A stretch of DNA of 63,127 bases from Bacteroidota bacterium (GTDB taxonomy: Bacteria; Bacteroidota; Bacteroidia; Sphingobacteriales; Sphingobacteriaceae): positions 1-63,127 of the forward strand of contig JABDEQ010000003.1 of assembly GCA_013286985.1 (NCBI GenBank). The letters run 5' to 3'. The notes beneath the pieces are model-generated. The model saw only the letters and a program-made list of their open reading frames with translations. It was not told the DNA's origin and made no database searches. Shown here piece after piece: positions 17,890 to 24,721 of this stretch. The position numbers and the translations under genes were made by a program. Positions within the stretch are counted from its first letter, which is position 1; the number at the start of each line of letters is the position of its first letter.

Positions 17890-17920
17890 ACAAAGCCCCT
17901 CGACGTATCGAGAGGCTTTT
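17890..17920 (-). terminator. Terminator of tRNA-Leu(CAA)
   Basis: On the minus strand, directly after the tRNA, AGCCTCTCGATACGTCGAGGGGCTT folds into a GC-rich hairpin and is followed by TGTTTTTTAGG. Its upstream arm is part of the 87-bp direct repeat; the other arm is not. Confidence 0.7.
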
Positions 17921-18000
17921 CCTAAAGTACCCAGAGCCGGGGTCGAACCGGCACAACCGTGAAGTTATTGGTGTTTGAGACCAACGCGTCTACCGATTCC
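17914..18000 (-). repeat. Proximal att-like repeat inside tRNA-Leu(CAA)
   Basis: The same 87 bases as 14713-14799, here forming the intact tRNA and part of its terminator. Together the pair defines an island of about 3.2 kb. The break in identity falls in the D arm, so recombination took place within the tRNA body. Confidence 0.85.
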
Positions 18001-18011
18001 GCCATCTGGGC
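17928..18011 (-). tRNA. tRNA-Leu (anticodon CAA)
   Basis: An intact class II tRNA of 84 bases. The 5' acceptor GCCCAGA pairs with TCTGGGT (first pair G-U), discriminator A, no encoded CCA. The anticodon arm is TTGGT-CTCAAAC-ACCAA, giving CAA. A long variable arm and a T arm with GGTTCGACCCC are present. It is the target of the integrated island, and bases 17914-18000 are repeated exactly at 14713-14799. Confidence 0.95.
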
Positions 18012-18042
18012 CTTTCCTTGCATGAACGTTGGATTACTTCGT

Positions 18043-18567
18043 TCAAAAGCGGGATGCAAATGTATTCAAACTCTCCTTAATACGCAACAAATATTTTTGT
18101 CTAAAGTAACAATCTGCAATTTCATTTAATCTTTCCTCTTTGGCAGTATCGTTCAAATGGGCGTAACCCGTAGTAGCTGTAATAATCTTCTGATTAATAT
18201 CATCCTCAACAGCAAGCACTTCTGCAGTGATGTGACCCAGCTCTTTTGCATCGTCTACTTCCATCAGGCGCTCATTAATATCCATCATTTCCATTAAAAA
18301 ATCTGCCGGAAGTTGTGGTTTTGCGCCTTCTTTTAGCAATTCGTGCAGCGATAAAACGTATTCCAGGCGCTTGTACGGGTCCGAAAGCGTCTGATATGCC
18401 TTGTTATTTATAGTCGAAAGTTCTAATATTTCCTGTTGTTTATCCTCGCTTTCATTGGCATAAAAATCGGGATGATATTTTTTACTGAGCTCGTAAAACT
18501 TTTTCTTTAGCAAAGCAGCATCGGGGGTAAATGATTCTTCGATGCCGTAAAATTCAAAGTAGTTCAT
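18043..18567 (-). CDS. hscB: Fe-S assembly co-chaperone HscB
   Basis: J-domain co-chaperone that delivers the IscU scaffold to the HscA chaperone during Fe-S cluster transfer. The start MNYFEFYG at 18567 gives a 174-residue protein of typical length; the longer frame to 18642 adds a non-homologous tail from the repeat-rich intergenic region. The J-domain HPD motif is in KKYHPDFYANES (residues about 32-43), and the C-terminal half is the helical IscU-binding domain (ADFLMEMMDINERLME). No other isc genes are in the window. Confidence 0.85.
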   Translation of the reverse strand: MNYFEFYGIEESFTPDAALLKKKFYELSKKYHPDFYANESEDKQQEILELSTINNKAYQTLSDPYKRLEYVLSLHELLKEGAKPQLPADFLMEMMDINERLMEVDDAKELGHITAEVLAVEDDINQKIITATTGYAHLNDTAKEERLNEIADCYFRQKYLLRIKESLNTFASRF

Positions 18568-18589
18568 GCTGCAAAGGTAGAAAAAGAGT

Positions 18590-18671
18590 TTGGAGATTAG
18601 TGATTGGAGAGCGGAGGTTAGGGAGGTGGGAGAAGCGGTCAAATCTCTAGCCTCTAGCCTCTAATCTCCAA
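18590..18671. repeat. Imperfect inverted repeat of GATTAG/GGAG words
   Basis: TTGGAGATTAG at 18590-18600 is repeated inverted at 18661-18671. The bases between are built of similar words (GGAGGTTAG, CTCTAGCCTCTAGCC), so the whole 82 bases can fold imperfectly. It lies between hscB and kdsA. Words of the same type occur again after infC (33155-33200). Confidence 0.55.
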
Positions 18672-18731
18672 CCTCTGACTCCGACTTCCCAAAATAATTC
18701 TCATCTTTACATTTTATTTACCACACACGCT

Positions 18732-19508
18732 ATGTTATTTGATCAGATGCGGCAGAAGCCGTTTTTTATATTGGGCCCCTGTGTAATGGAAAACCAGGAG
18801 TTGCTATACACCGTTGCCGAAAAGGTGGCCGAAATAGGGCAGAAGTACAATGTGCCTGTTGTTTTCAAGTCATCATTTGATAAGGCTAACCGTACCTCTA
18901 TTCACTCATACCGCGGTCCGGGTTTGGAACATGGCATGGAGATGCTGTTAAAAGTAAAAGACCGTTTTGGATTGCCAATGACTACCGATATACACGAACC
19001 TTACCAGGCCGAAATTGTTGGCCAGGTGGTTGATATATTACAGATTCCGGCATTTCTATGCCGCCAAACAGATCTGCTGGTAGCTGCTGCAAAAACGGGA
19101 AAAATTGTGAACGTTAAAAAAGCGCAGTTTTTATCGGGACAGGATATGTTTTACCCTGCTCAAAAAGTAATTGAGGCCGGCAACAACCAGGTAATTTTAA
19201 CCGAACGCGGAAACATGTACGGCTACAACAACCTTGCGGTTGATTTCAGGAACATTTATGACATGAAAGCTTTTGGTCATCCGATATGTATGGATTGTAC
19301 GCACTCTGTGCAGCGTCCGGGTGGTGCGGGGGGCAAAACCGGCGGCGACCGTACTTTTGTGCCCATGATGGCGCTGGCTGCCAAAGCATTTGGTGCTGAT
19401 GGTTATTTTATGGAGGCGCACCCTGATCCTGACCATGCTTTAAGCGACGGGCCAAACATGGTACGTTTACATGAGCTGGAAGAAGTAATTAAACCGCTAT
19501 TAGGCTGA
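18732..19508 (+). CDS. kdsA: 3-deoxy-8-phosphooctulonate synthase
   Basis: Condenses phosphoenolpyruvate with arabinose 5-phosphate to make KDO 8-phosphate for lipopolysaccharide. At 258 residues it has the usual family length. Conserved motifs include FFILGPCVMEN, PVVFKSSFDKANR, DCTHSVQRPGG and FMEAHPDPD. KdsD, which supplies arabinose 5-phosphate, is encoded 108 bases downstream on the same strand, so the two first steps of KDO synthesis are together. Confidence 0.95.
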   Translation: MLFDQMRQKPFFILGPCVMENQELLYTVAEKVAEIGQKYNVPVVFKSSFDKANRTSIHSYRGPGLEHGMEMLLKVKDRFGLPMTTDIHEPYQAEIVGQVVDILQIPAFLCRQTDLLVAAAKTGKIVNVKKAQFLSGQDMFYPAQKVIEAGNNQVILTERGNMYGYNNLAVDFRNIYDMKAFGHPICMDCTHSVQRPGGAGGKTGGDRTFVPMMALAAKAFGADGYFMEAHPDPDHALSDGPNMVRLHELEEVIKPLLG

Positions 19509-19616
19509 ACCGGAATTTATTGAATTTTAAAATTGCCAGAATTATGGCTAAGATCAATATATAAAGTAAATTCCGGATATTCCCTAATTCTAAGAATTCC
19601 GGTTCTGATAAATTAA

Positions 19617-20552
19617 ATGAAAGATATTGCAAAAAGGGTTTTTGATACGGAAATTGACTCCTTAAAACACGTTGCCAACCTTATTGATGATGAGTTCAGC
19701 AAGGTGGTAAATGTAATACTGAAAGCCAGTGGCAAAGTCATTGTCATTGGCATTGGCAAGTCAGGCATCATCGGTAAAAAGGTGGCGGCCACTTTGGCCA
19801 GCACCGGTACGCCCAGTTTTTTCCTGCATCCAGGCGAGGCGTTCCATGGCGATTTGGGGATGGTGGGTAGTGATGATATGGTGATCCTGATATCTTATTC
19901 GGGTGAAACTGACGAAGTATTAAAATTGATTCCATTTTTAAAGTGGAATAAAAATACCATCATCGGCATCACCGGTAACCCCAACTCAACGGTTGCTAAA
20001 AACAGCGAATACCACCTCAATGTAAATATCAAACAGGAGGCTTGTCCGCTGGCGCTGGCACCCACATCATCTACTACAGCAACGCTGGTAATGGGCGATG
20101 CTTTGGCGGTTGCACTGATGGAATCACGTCAGTTTCAGCATGAGGATTTCGCCCGATTTCATCCCGGCGGAAGTTTGGGCCGCAAATTACTGATCAAGGT
20201 GAAAGACCTGATGCGAACGGATAATTTGCCCTTCATCAGCGAGGCTGCATCCTTTATGGAATTGCTACTTTGCATGTCAGAAGGCCGCTTAGGAATGGTG
20301 ATAGTTGGTGATAAACAGCATGTTAAAGGTGTGGTGACCGATGGTGACTTAAGACGCGCACTGGTTAAGAATCCTGATACGGCGAGCCATACCGTAATAG
20401 ATATGATGAGCAGATCACCTATATTTATCGACGAAAATGAGTTTATCCATCACGCCGAACAGCTGATGATTGAAAAGAAAATAACCACTATACTGGTGGG
20501 CTCTGCGAGCGACAGAAAGTTGAGCGGCATTTACCAGATTTATAGTCAATAA
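19617..20552 (+). CDS. kdsD: Arabinose-5-phosphate isomerase, SIS-CBS type
   Basis: Isomerises ribulose 5-phosphate to arabinose 5-phosphate, the substrate of KdsA. Residues about 40-175 form the SIS domain (VIGIGKSGIIGKKVAATLAS, ISYSGETDEV), and two CBS domains follow (about 205-311, with DLMRTDNLPF and GVVTDGDLRR). Length and order fit KdsD/KpsF/GutQ. The pairing with kdsA supports the KDO role. Confidence 0.92.
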   Translation: MKDIAKRVFDTEIDSLKHVANLIDDEFSKVVNVILKASGKVIVIGIGKSGIIGKKVAATLASTGTPSFFLHPGEAFHGDLGMVGSDDMVILISYSGETDEVLKLIPFLKWNKNTIIGITGNPNSTVAKNSEYHLNVNIKQEACPLALAPTSSTTATLVMGDALAVALMESRQFQHEDFARFHPGGSLGRKLLIKVKDLMRTDNLPFISEAASFMELLLCMSEGRLGMVIVGDKQHVKGVVTDGDLRRALVKNPDTASHTVIDMMSRSPIFIDENEFIHHAEQLMIEKKITTILVGSASDRKLSGIYQIYSQ

Positions 20553-20563
20553 TTGGTTGATTA

Positions 20564-20625
20564 GGTTGATTGAGTTAAGTGGTTAATTAGGATTTAATCG
20601 ACTTATTTAACTCAATTAACTAACC
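20564..20625. repeat. Intergenic inverted repeat after kdsD
   Basis: GGTTGATTGAGTTAA at 20564-20578 faces TTAACTCAATTAACTAACC at 20607-20625. The stem is imperfect and made of simple GGTTAATT words. It could act as a terminator-like hairpin for kdsD but has no T run. Confidence 0.5.
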
Positions 20626-20646
20626 TTAGATTCAAGCCATCCAAAA

Positions 20647-21432
20647 ATGCCCATATTCCGTGATCAGTTAAACAGGGAGATTGAATTATCATCCGTACCC
20701 AGGCGGGTTATCTCTGTTGTGCCTTCGCAAACGGAGCTTTTGTTTTATTTGGGTTTAGACGAGGAGATTATTGGTATAACTAAATTCTGCGTTCATCCGC
20801 AGGATAAATTTAAATCGATCACTAAAATTGGCGGTACCAAACAACTGGATATTGCCAAAATAAAGTCTCTAAAACCAGACCTGATCATTGCCAATAAAGA
20901 AGAGAATGAGCGCAGCCAGATTGAAGAGCTGATGGATTTTTGCCCGGTTTGGATAAGCGACATCAGCAACCTTGCTGGCGCGCTGGAGATGATTGAAGGG
21001 GTAGGAGCGCTGGTTAGCAAAGCAGCAGAGGCCGCATTATTAAGCGATAAAATTAAACAACAGTTTACAGAATTATACCCGGTTTCCCATACTTTAAGCA
21101 CCGCCTATTTTATTTGGCGCAAACCTTATATGGTTGCCGGGCGTGATACCTTTATAGATGATATGCTGCAAAAATTTGGTTTAACAAACGTATTTGAAGC
21201 CAACAGGTATCCGGAAATAAATGTGGATATGTTAATAACTGCCAATCCGGAGCTTATTTTGCTTTCATCTGAGCCTTATCCGTTTAAAGAAAAACATATA
21301 GAAGAGCTTAGGGCCATATTGCCAAATGCCATCATTAAACTGGTTGATGGTGAGATATTTTCGTGGTATGGCAGCCGGTTATTGCATGCGCTGGCTTATT
21401 TTGAATTGTTGCGAAAAGAATTGAACATTTGA
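20647..21432 (+). CDS. Helical-backbone metal/cobalamin receptor (BtuF/TroA-like) without signal peptide
   Basis: A 261-residue periplasmic-binding-protein fold of the ABC transporter BtuF/FhuD class (RRVISVVPSQTELLFYLGL, IIGITKFCVHP, IGGTKQLDIAKIKSLKPDLII). This class binds metals, vitamin B12 or siderophores. No signal peptide or lipobox is visible, and the start at MPIFRDQLN is well supported, so it may be cytoplasmic. It stands downstream of the KDO genes with no permease or ATPase nearby. Ligand unknown; the fold assignment is firmer than the cobalamin idea. Confidence 0.78.
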   Translation: MPIFRDQLNREIELSSVPRRVISVVPSQTELLFYLGLDEEIIGITKFCVHPQDKFKSITKIGGTKQLDIAKIKSLKPDLIIANKEENERSQIEELMDFCPVWISDISNLAGALEMIEGVGALVSKAAEAALLSDKIKQQFTELYPVSHTLSTAYFIWRKPYMVAGRDTFIDDMLQKFGLTNVFEANRYPEINVDMLITANPELILLSSEPYPFKEKHIEELRAILPNAIIKLVDGEIFSWYGSRLLHALAYFELLRKELNI

Positions 21433-21509
21433 TTTCATTGAAGATCAGGCATTAAGGAGATAGATCGATAATTTTTTTAATTTCAATTTTAAAATCTGCT
21501 ATTTTAATC

Positions 21510-21517
21510 TATCTTTG
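21510..21517 (+). promoter_or_regulatory. -7 box of tRNA-Leu(TAG)
   Basis: TATCTTTG matches TAnnTTTG and lies 22 bases before the tRNA, a normal position for a short-leader tRNA promoter. The -33 region is a T run rather than TTTG. Confidence 0.55.
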
Positions 21518-21539
21518 CAGCCTCTTAAAAATCAAAAAC

Positions 21540-21621
21540 GCGGAAGTGGCGTAATTGGTAGCCGCACCAGACTTAGGATCTGGCGCCGCGAGGCGTGGGG
21601 GTTCGAGTCCCTTCTTCCGCA
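21540..21621 (+). tRNA. tRNA-Leu (anticodon TAG)
   Basis: An intact class II tRNA of 82 bases. The acceptor GCGGAAG pairs with CTTCCGC, discriminator A, no encoded CCA. The anticodon arm CCAGA-CTTAGGA-TCTGG gives TAG. The variable arm is long and the T arm reads GGGTTCGAGTCCC. Its last 41 bases are partly duplicated at 22147-22189. Confidence 0.96.
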
Positions 21622-21628
21622 CATTTGA

Positions 21629-21656
21629 AACCCGGTCAATTTGGTCGGGTTTTTTG
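21629..21656 (+). terminator. Terminator of tRNA-Leu(TAG)
   Basis: AACCCG at 21629-21634 pairs with CGGGTT at 21646-21651, with further G-U-type pairing inside and a T run after. It lies 7 bases beyond the tRNA. Confidence 0.75.
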
Positions 21657-21701
21657 TTTTTATCAATGACTGGTTTAAACATATCGCTTAAAAAAACAGG
21701 A

Positions 21702-21843
21702 GGCTCCGATGGAGCCGTTAAAACATCATCTTATATCCTATAAACAGGTAGTTCCGCTGGAACTATTGTGGGTTTCAATCAAGGACTCCGGCGGAGTCAC
21801 CTGTTTATAGCAAAATGAATATAAAAATGGCTCCGTAGGTGCC
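21702..21843. repeat. REP-like cluster of four short palindromes
   Basis: Four palindromes of 15 bases occur in 142 bases: GGCTCCGATGGAGCC (21702), AGTTCCGCTGGAACT (21750), GACTCCGGCGGAGTC (21784) and GGCTCCGTAGGTGCC (21829). All share a TCCGnnGGA-type core. The middle two are enclosed by a perfect 12-bp inverted repeat, CTATAAACAGGT (21738-21749) and ACCTGTTTATAG (21799-21810). This resembles dispersed repetitive extragenic elements; no transposase is nearby. Confidence 0.7.
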
Positions 21844-21979
21844 TCCTAATAGCCATTGAGTTTAAAAGCGATTTCCCTGCATATTGTAAACGTTTATCGT
21901 ATTCGAGGATATAATTCCGTAAATTTATGTTTAGGATATTGAACACTTGAGATACGTTCACCCAAGGAGATTGTAGGCG

Positions 21980-22129
21980 ATGAAAACGAAAGATAAAAAG
22001 ATAAAGGATTTTGACACTGTAAAAACGTTCAGAGAAATTAAGGATAAAATATCCAGGGACATTCAGGGAATGAACTTTGATGAGTTAACAGCTTATTTGA
22101 GTAAAACAAAATTGAAATCTCAGAACTGA
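21980..22129 (+). CDS. Small 49-residue protein, antitoxin-like
   Basis: A charged small protein starting MKTKDKKIKDFDTVKTFREI and ending in a polar tail, with helix-forming segments and MNFDELTAYL in the second half. AAGGAG lies 10 bases before the ATG, an unusually good ribosome-binding site for this phylum. It resembles orphan antitoxin-type proteins of Bacteroidota in size, charge and layout, but no toxin is present and I cannot name the family. It is the only likely gene in the mini-island. Confidence 0.5.
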   Translation: MKTKDKKIKDFDTVKTFREIKDKISRDIQGMNFDELTAYLSKTKLKSQN

Positions 22130-22146
22130 TAAGATATTTAACATTG

Positions 22147-22189
22147 TGGCGCCGCGAGGCGCGGGGGTTCGAGTTCCTTCTTCTACACA
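22147..22189 (+). repeat. Duplicated 3' fragment of tRNA-Leu(TAG), att-like
   Basis: Forty-three bases match 21581-21623, the variable arm to 3' end of tRNA-Leu(TAG), with four differences. The anticodon and 5' half are missing. It lies 525 bases after the intact gene in the same direction, as expected for the far attachment site of an old, mostly deleted element. Confidence 0.78.
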
Positions 22190-22234
22190 GAACGTTCGCA
22201 AATACCGAAACACTTGCAAACGTTTTTATTTTTG

Positions 22235-22810
22235 TTAGTATTTATTATCAATTATCTCTTGGCAAAACTCACGTAATTTATTGTCTCTTGTTTCATCCGC
22301 TGCAATTTCTTTTGCTATATGAATATGCTTTGCCTTATTATATCGCAAAAGACCCAAAATACATTCAACATAAGTTAAGAAGAAATCGCCGCGTTCCTCC
22401 AATTTTTTTAATTGTATCTTTTCTGCAGATTCCGATTCAAGGTATTTTAAAAGATTTGCTGCCTTCCAGGAGAGTTCTCCTTGATTATCAATTATCCATG
22501 ATTCTAACTTAGAAATGAAATTTGGGGGAACGTCAAATTTATCATTGAGAGAACTTTCTCCTAATAAATTAATCGCCGCATATAAATAGTCCGTTAGCCA
22601 TGAAGCGCCTCTATCGGCTAAACTAATTTGTAAAAGCAGTGGGGTTATAAAGTCGGAGTTCTTAAGTTCAGAAAGCAAAGAGGCAAACTTGTTAGTATTG
22701 TCTATTCTATTGGGTTCCGCAATTAAATCTATTAATTCGGTTTTAAGTATCGCAAAATTATCAACTAACAGGTCGTAAAGAATATGCAGCTTTTGATTAG
22801 TATTGATCAT
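22235..22810 (-). CDS. Hypothetical helical (HEAT-like) protein
   Basis: A 191-residue soluble protein, almost entirely helical by composition, with leucine-rich repeated helices (FASLLSELKNSDFITPLLLQ, LSWKAANLLKYLESES, TYVECILGLLRYNKAKHI). This looks like a short HEAT-like repeat protein, a shape common in immunity proteins, but no family is recognised. It is a single gene between the tRNA fragment and efp. Confidence 0.6.
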   Translation of the reverse strand: MINTNQKLHILYDLLVDNFAILKTELIDLIAEPNRIDNTNKFASLLSELKNSDFITPLLLQISLADRGASWLTDYLYAAINLLGESSLNDKFDVPPNFISKLESWIIDNQGELSWKAANLLKYLESESAEKIQLKKLEERGDFFLTYVECILGLLRYNKAKHIHIAKEIAADETRDNKLREFCQEIIDNKY

Positions 22811-22883
22811 TTATAGAGAATGATAAGGTTTTACTAATGTATCGCTTTTTGCCATGATTATACATATAGCGCACAGAATTTTT

Positions 22884-22917
22884 AAAGCCGTTAACTGAGA
22901 AGTTAACGGCTTTTTTT
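22884..22917 (-). terminator. Terminator of efp
   Basis: A perfect 12-bp stem (22884-22895 with 22902-22913) begins 24 bases past the efp stop. The plus strand has a seven-T run, and the minus strand has TTTAAAAATT after the stem, so it may work in both directions. Confidence 0.75.
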
Positions 22918-22936
22918 GCTCAATTCAATTCGGTGA

Positions 22937-23497
22937 CTATTTCACCCGCTCACAATATTCTCCGGTGCGTGTATCCACCTTTATTTTGTCGCCCTGGTTT
23001 ACAAAAAGCGGCACTCTTATCTCCACTCCATTTTCTGTTGTTGCCATCTTAAGCGCGCCGGAAGAAGTATCGCCTTTAACCGCCGGCTCTGCATAGGTAA
23101 TTTCCAGTTCCACAAAGTTGGGTGCCTGCGCCATAATAGGTTCTTCACTTTCAAAAGAAACAATCACGCTCATTCCTTCCTTCAGGAATTTCACAGCCGG
23201 CCCAAAGAGTGCTTTTGGAATATTATGCTGTTCAAAACTGGTGTTGTCCATAATGACCATAAAATCGCCATCCTCGTACAAATATTGAAAATCATTCGTT
23301 TCTACCCGGCAAATCTCTACCTGCTCGTCGGTGCCTAAACGGGCCTCAACAATTTTGCCGGTTTTAATATTACGGAACTTGTCCAGATAGAATGCACCGC
23401 CTTTTCCCGGTGTACGATGCAATACTTCGGTAACGGTTACCAGTTCGCCGTTGAAGCGTAGTATGTTGCCCACTTTAATTTCGGATGCTTTTGCCAT
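22937..23497 (-). CDS. efp: Elongation factor P
   Basis: Relieves ribosome stalling at polyproline motifs. It has 186 residues in three beta-barrel domains. The N-terminal domain reads MAKASEIKVGNILRFNGELVTV and the tip loop TPGKGGAFYLDKFRN, with Lys at the usual modification position. The C-terminal motif is VDTRTGEYCERVK. It stands alone with its own promoter and terminator. Confidence 0.96.
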   Translation of the reverse strand: MAKASEIKVGNILRFNGELVTVTEVLHRTPGKGGAFYLDKFRNIKTGKIVEARLGTDEQVEICRVETNDFQYLYEDGDFMVIMDNTSFEQHNIPKALFGPAVKFLKEGMSVIVSFESEEPIMAQAPNFVELEITYAEPAVKGDTSSGALKMATTENGVEIRVPLFVNQGDKIKVDTRTGEYCERVK

Positions 23498-23523
23498 GAG
23501 GATATAATTATAAAATTTGAGCC

Positions 23524-23555
23524 CAAAGATAAATTAACTTATGATAAATCATCAA
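23524..23555 (-). promoter_or_regulatory. Promoter of efp
   Basis: Read on the minus strand, TATCTTTG (bases 23531 to 23524) fits the Bacteroidota -7 box, with TTGA about 20 bases upstream as a partial -33 element. The box is 27 bases before the efp ATG. Confidence 0.55.
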
Positions 23556-23968
23556 TCCATCTGCTCAACCCATTGACGTCGCCAGGCCGGCGCCTCGAAG
23601 GGGTCTGCGAAATACTGTGTCTCATGTACTACCTTGCCATTCCGAAACTCCATAATACTTACCGTGTATGCCGGTTGCCCCTGATAGATGATGATGTATT
23701 CTGTGACCCATAGATTGCCTTTCCCCTGAATTCGCTTAACTTTGAAGCCCGATGGCTTACCCGGATGATGACTCCGCAAGGCCTGTAAATTGTTTCGGCC
23801 CAGGATTCGCTCGCCCGATTGGGGGTAATCGCAGATGGCATCGTCCTCATAAATATCATGTTCCGTGTTTACATCGCCTGCTGCTGAGGCTTGCCAGTGC
23901 GCATTCAGCGCTTCAAATATTTGTTCTTCTTCCGCTGACCGCTCTGGTTGTTTGGTTATTTCATCCAT
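23552..23968 (-). CDS. SnoaL-like (NTF2 fold) protein
   Basis: A 138-residue protein of the SnoaL-like group: helical start EEEQIFEALNAHWQASAAGDV, then DYPQSGERILGRNNLQALR, and a C-terminal strand pair ending ETQYFADPFEAPAWR. This ending is typical of polyketide-cyclase-like NTF2 proteins. No pathway neighbours. Function cannot be assigned beyond the fold. Confidence 0.8.
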   Translation of the reverse strand: MDEITKQPERSAEEEQIFEALNAHWQASAAGDVNTEHDIYEDDAICDYPQSGERILGRNNLQALRSHHPGKPSGFKVKRIQGKGNLWVTEYIIIYQGQPAYTVSIMEFRNGKVVHETQYFADPFEAPAWRRQWVEQMD

Positions 23969-24067
23969 GGTTTATTTTGTTAGGTAGATTTTGACAATCA
24001 ATAAAATATCTTCAGGAGTGCTTTATCATTTTAATATACCTTCCGTGCTTCTTATGGTATAATATAT

Positions 24068-24427
24068 TCAACTTTCCACCTGCCAGCCATCAAGTTTGCA
24101 ATCAAACTGATAACCAAGATCCCACATTGCCTGATTCCAAGCATTAATTGCGATTAAACTCATTTCTATAGGGTCGGTTATACCTGATATCTCAAAATTA
24201 CCATCGTAATCCGAAATCTCTAAAGAGTCATAAACCGGAAATTGTTCTTTAAGCTGTTTTTTAAAAGCTGTTGCTTTAGCCTTCTTATCGGTAACAAAAA
24301 AGAACTCCACAGGCAGCATATCGGTTGGCTTTACATTGTCCTTGTAAATTCTTTTTAAAACATCTTCATTAGTACCAAGGTCGATATCTTTTTCGTACGA
24401 TTTCTGATCAAAAAATGTGTTTTGCAT
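24068..24427 (-). CDS. RraB-like (ribonuclease E inhibitor domain) protein
   Basis: A 119-residue protein matching the RraB fold by layout: KRIYKDNVKPTDMLPVEFFFVTDKK at residues about 25-49, then a ferredoxin-like second half with WQVES at the end. In Escherichia coli RraB inhibits RNase E; members in Bacteroidota have no shown function. Single gene. The domain assignment comes from motif memory and is moderate. Confidence 0.65.
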   Translation of the reverse strand: MQNTFFDQKSYEKDIDLGTNEDVLKRIYKDNVKPTDMLPVEFFFVTDKKAKATAFKKQLKEQFPVYDSLEISDYDGNFEISGITDPIEMSLIAINAWNQAMWDLGYQFDCKLDGWQVES

Positions 24428-24721
24428 ATCGTGTTTGATTTCATCTAATCTATTTAATTTTTTCTGTTTTTACCATAGTCAATTACTGCTTATAATTTGA
24501 TTTAATATGGTAAAATGACTGTAATTATTAAGAGTCAGATCATCTTACCTATTTGTTGAAAACAATTAACATTCAATATTTTATAAACAATTATTAAATG
24601 AAATAGCTCATTGTCATTTGTTTGAAAAAGTTCCGTTATCCACATCAGCCAGAACATTATTATCTTTATGCCGTAAACCTATTTTTATCCTTTTATTAGG
24701 AGCCATATTTCAAAAAGCACC
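24428..24721. other. 294-bp divergent intergenic region with a DnaA-box-like 9-mer
   Basis: AT-rich region between the divergent RraB-like and GH13 genes. It contains one exact DnaA-box 9-mer, TTATCCACA at 24636-24644. No open frame or terminator is seen, and no full TTTG/TAnnTTTG promoter is obvious. Confidence 0.4.

Noticed and set aside
14713..18011. CRISPR array explanation for the repeated tRNA-like sequences
   Set aside because: There are only three copies, they are tRNA-derived and unevenly spaced, and no cas genes are present.
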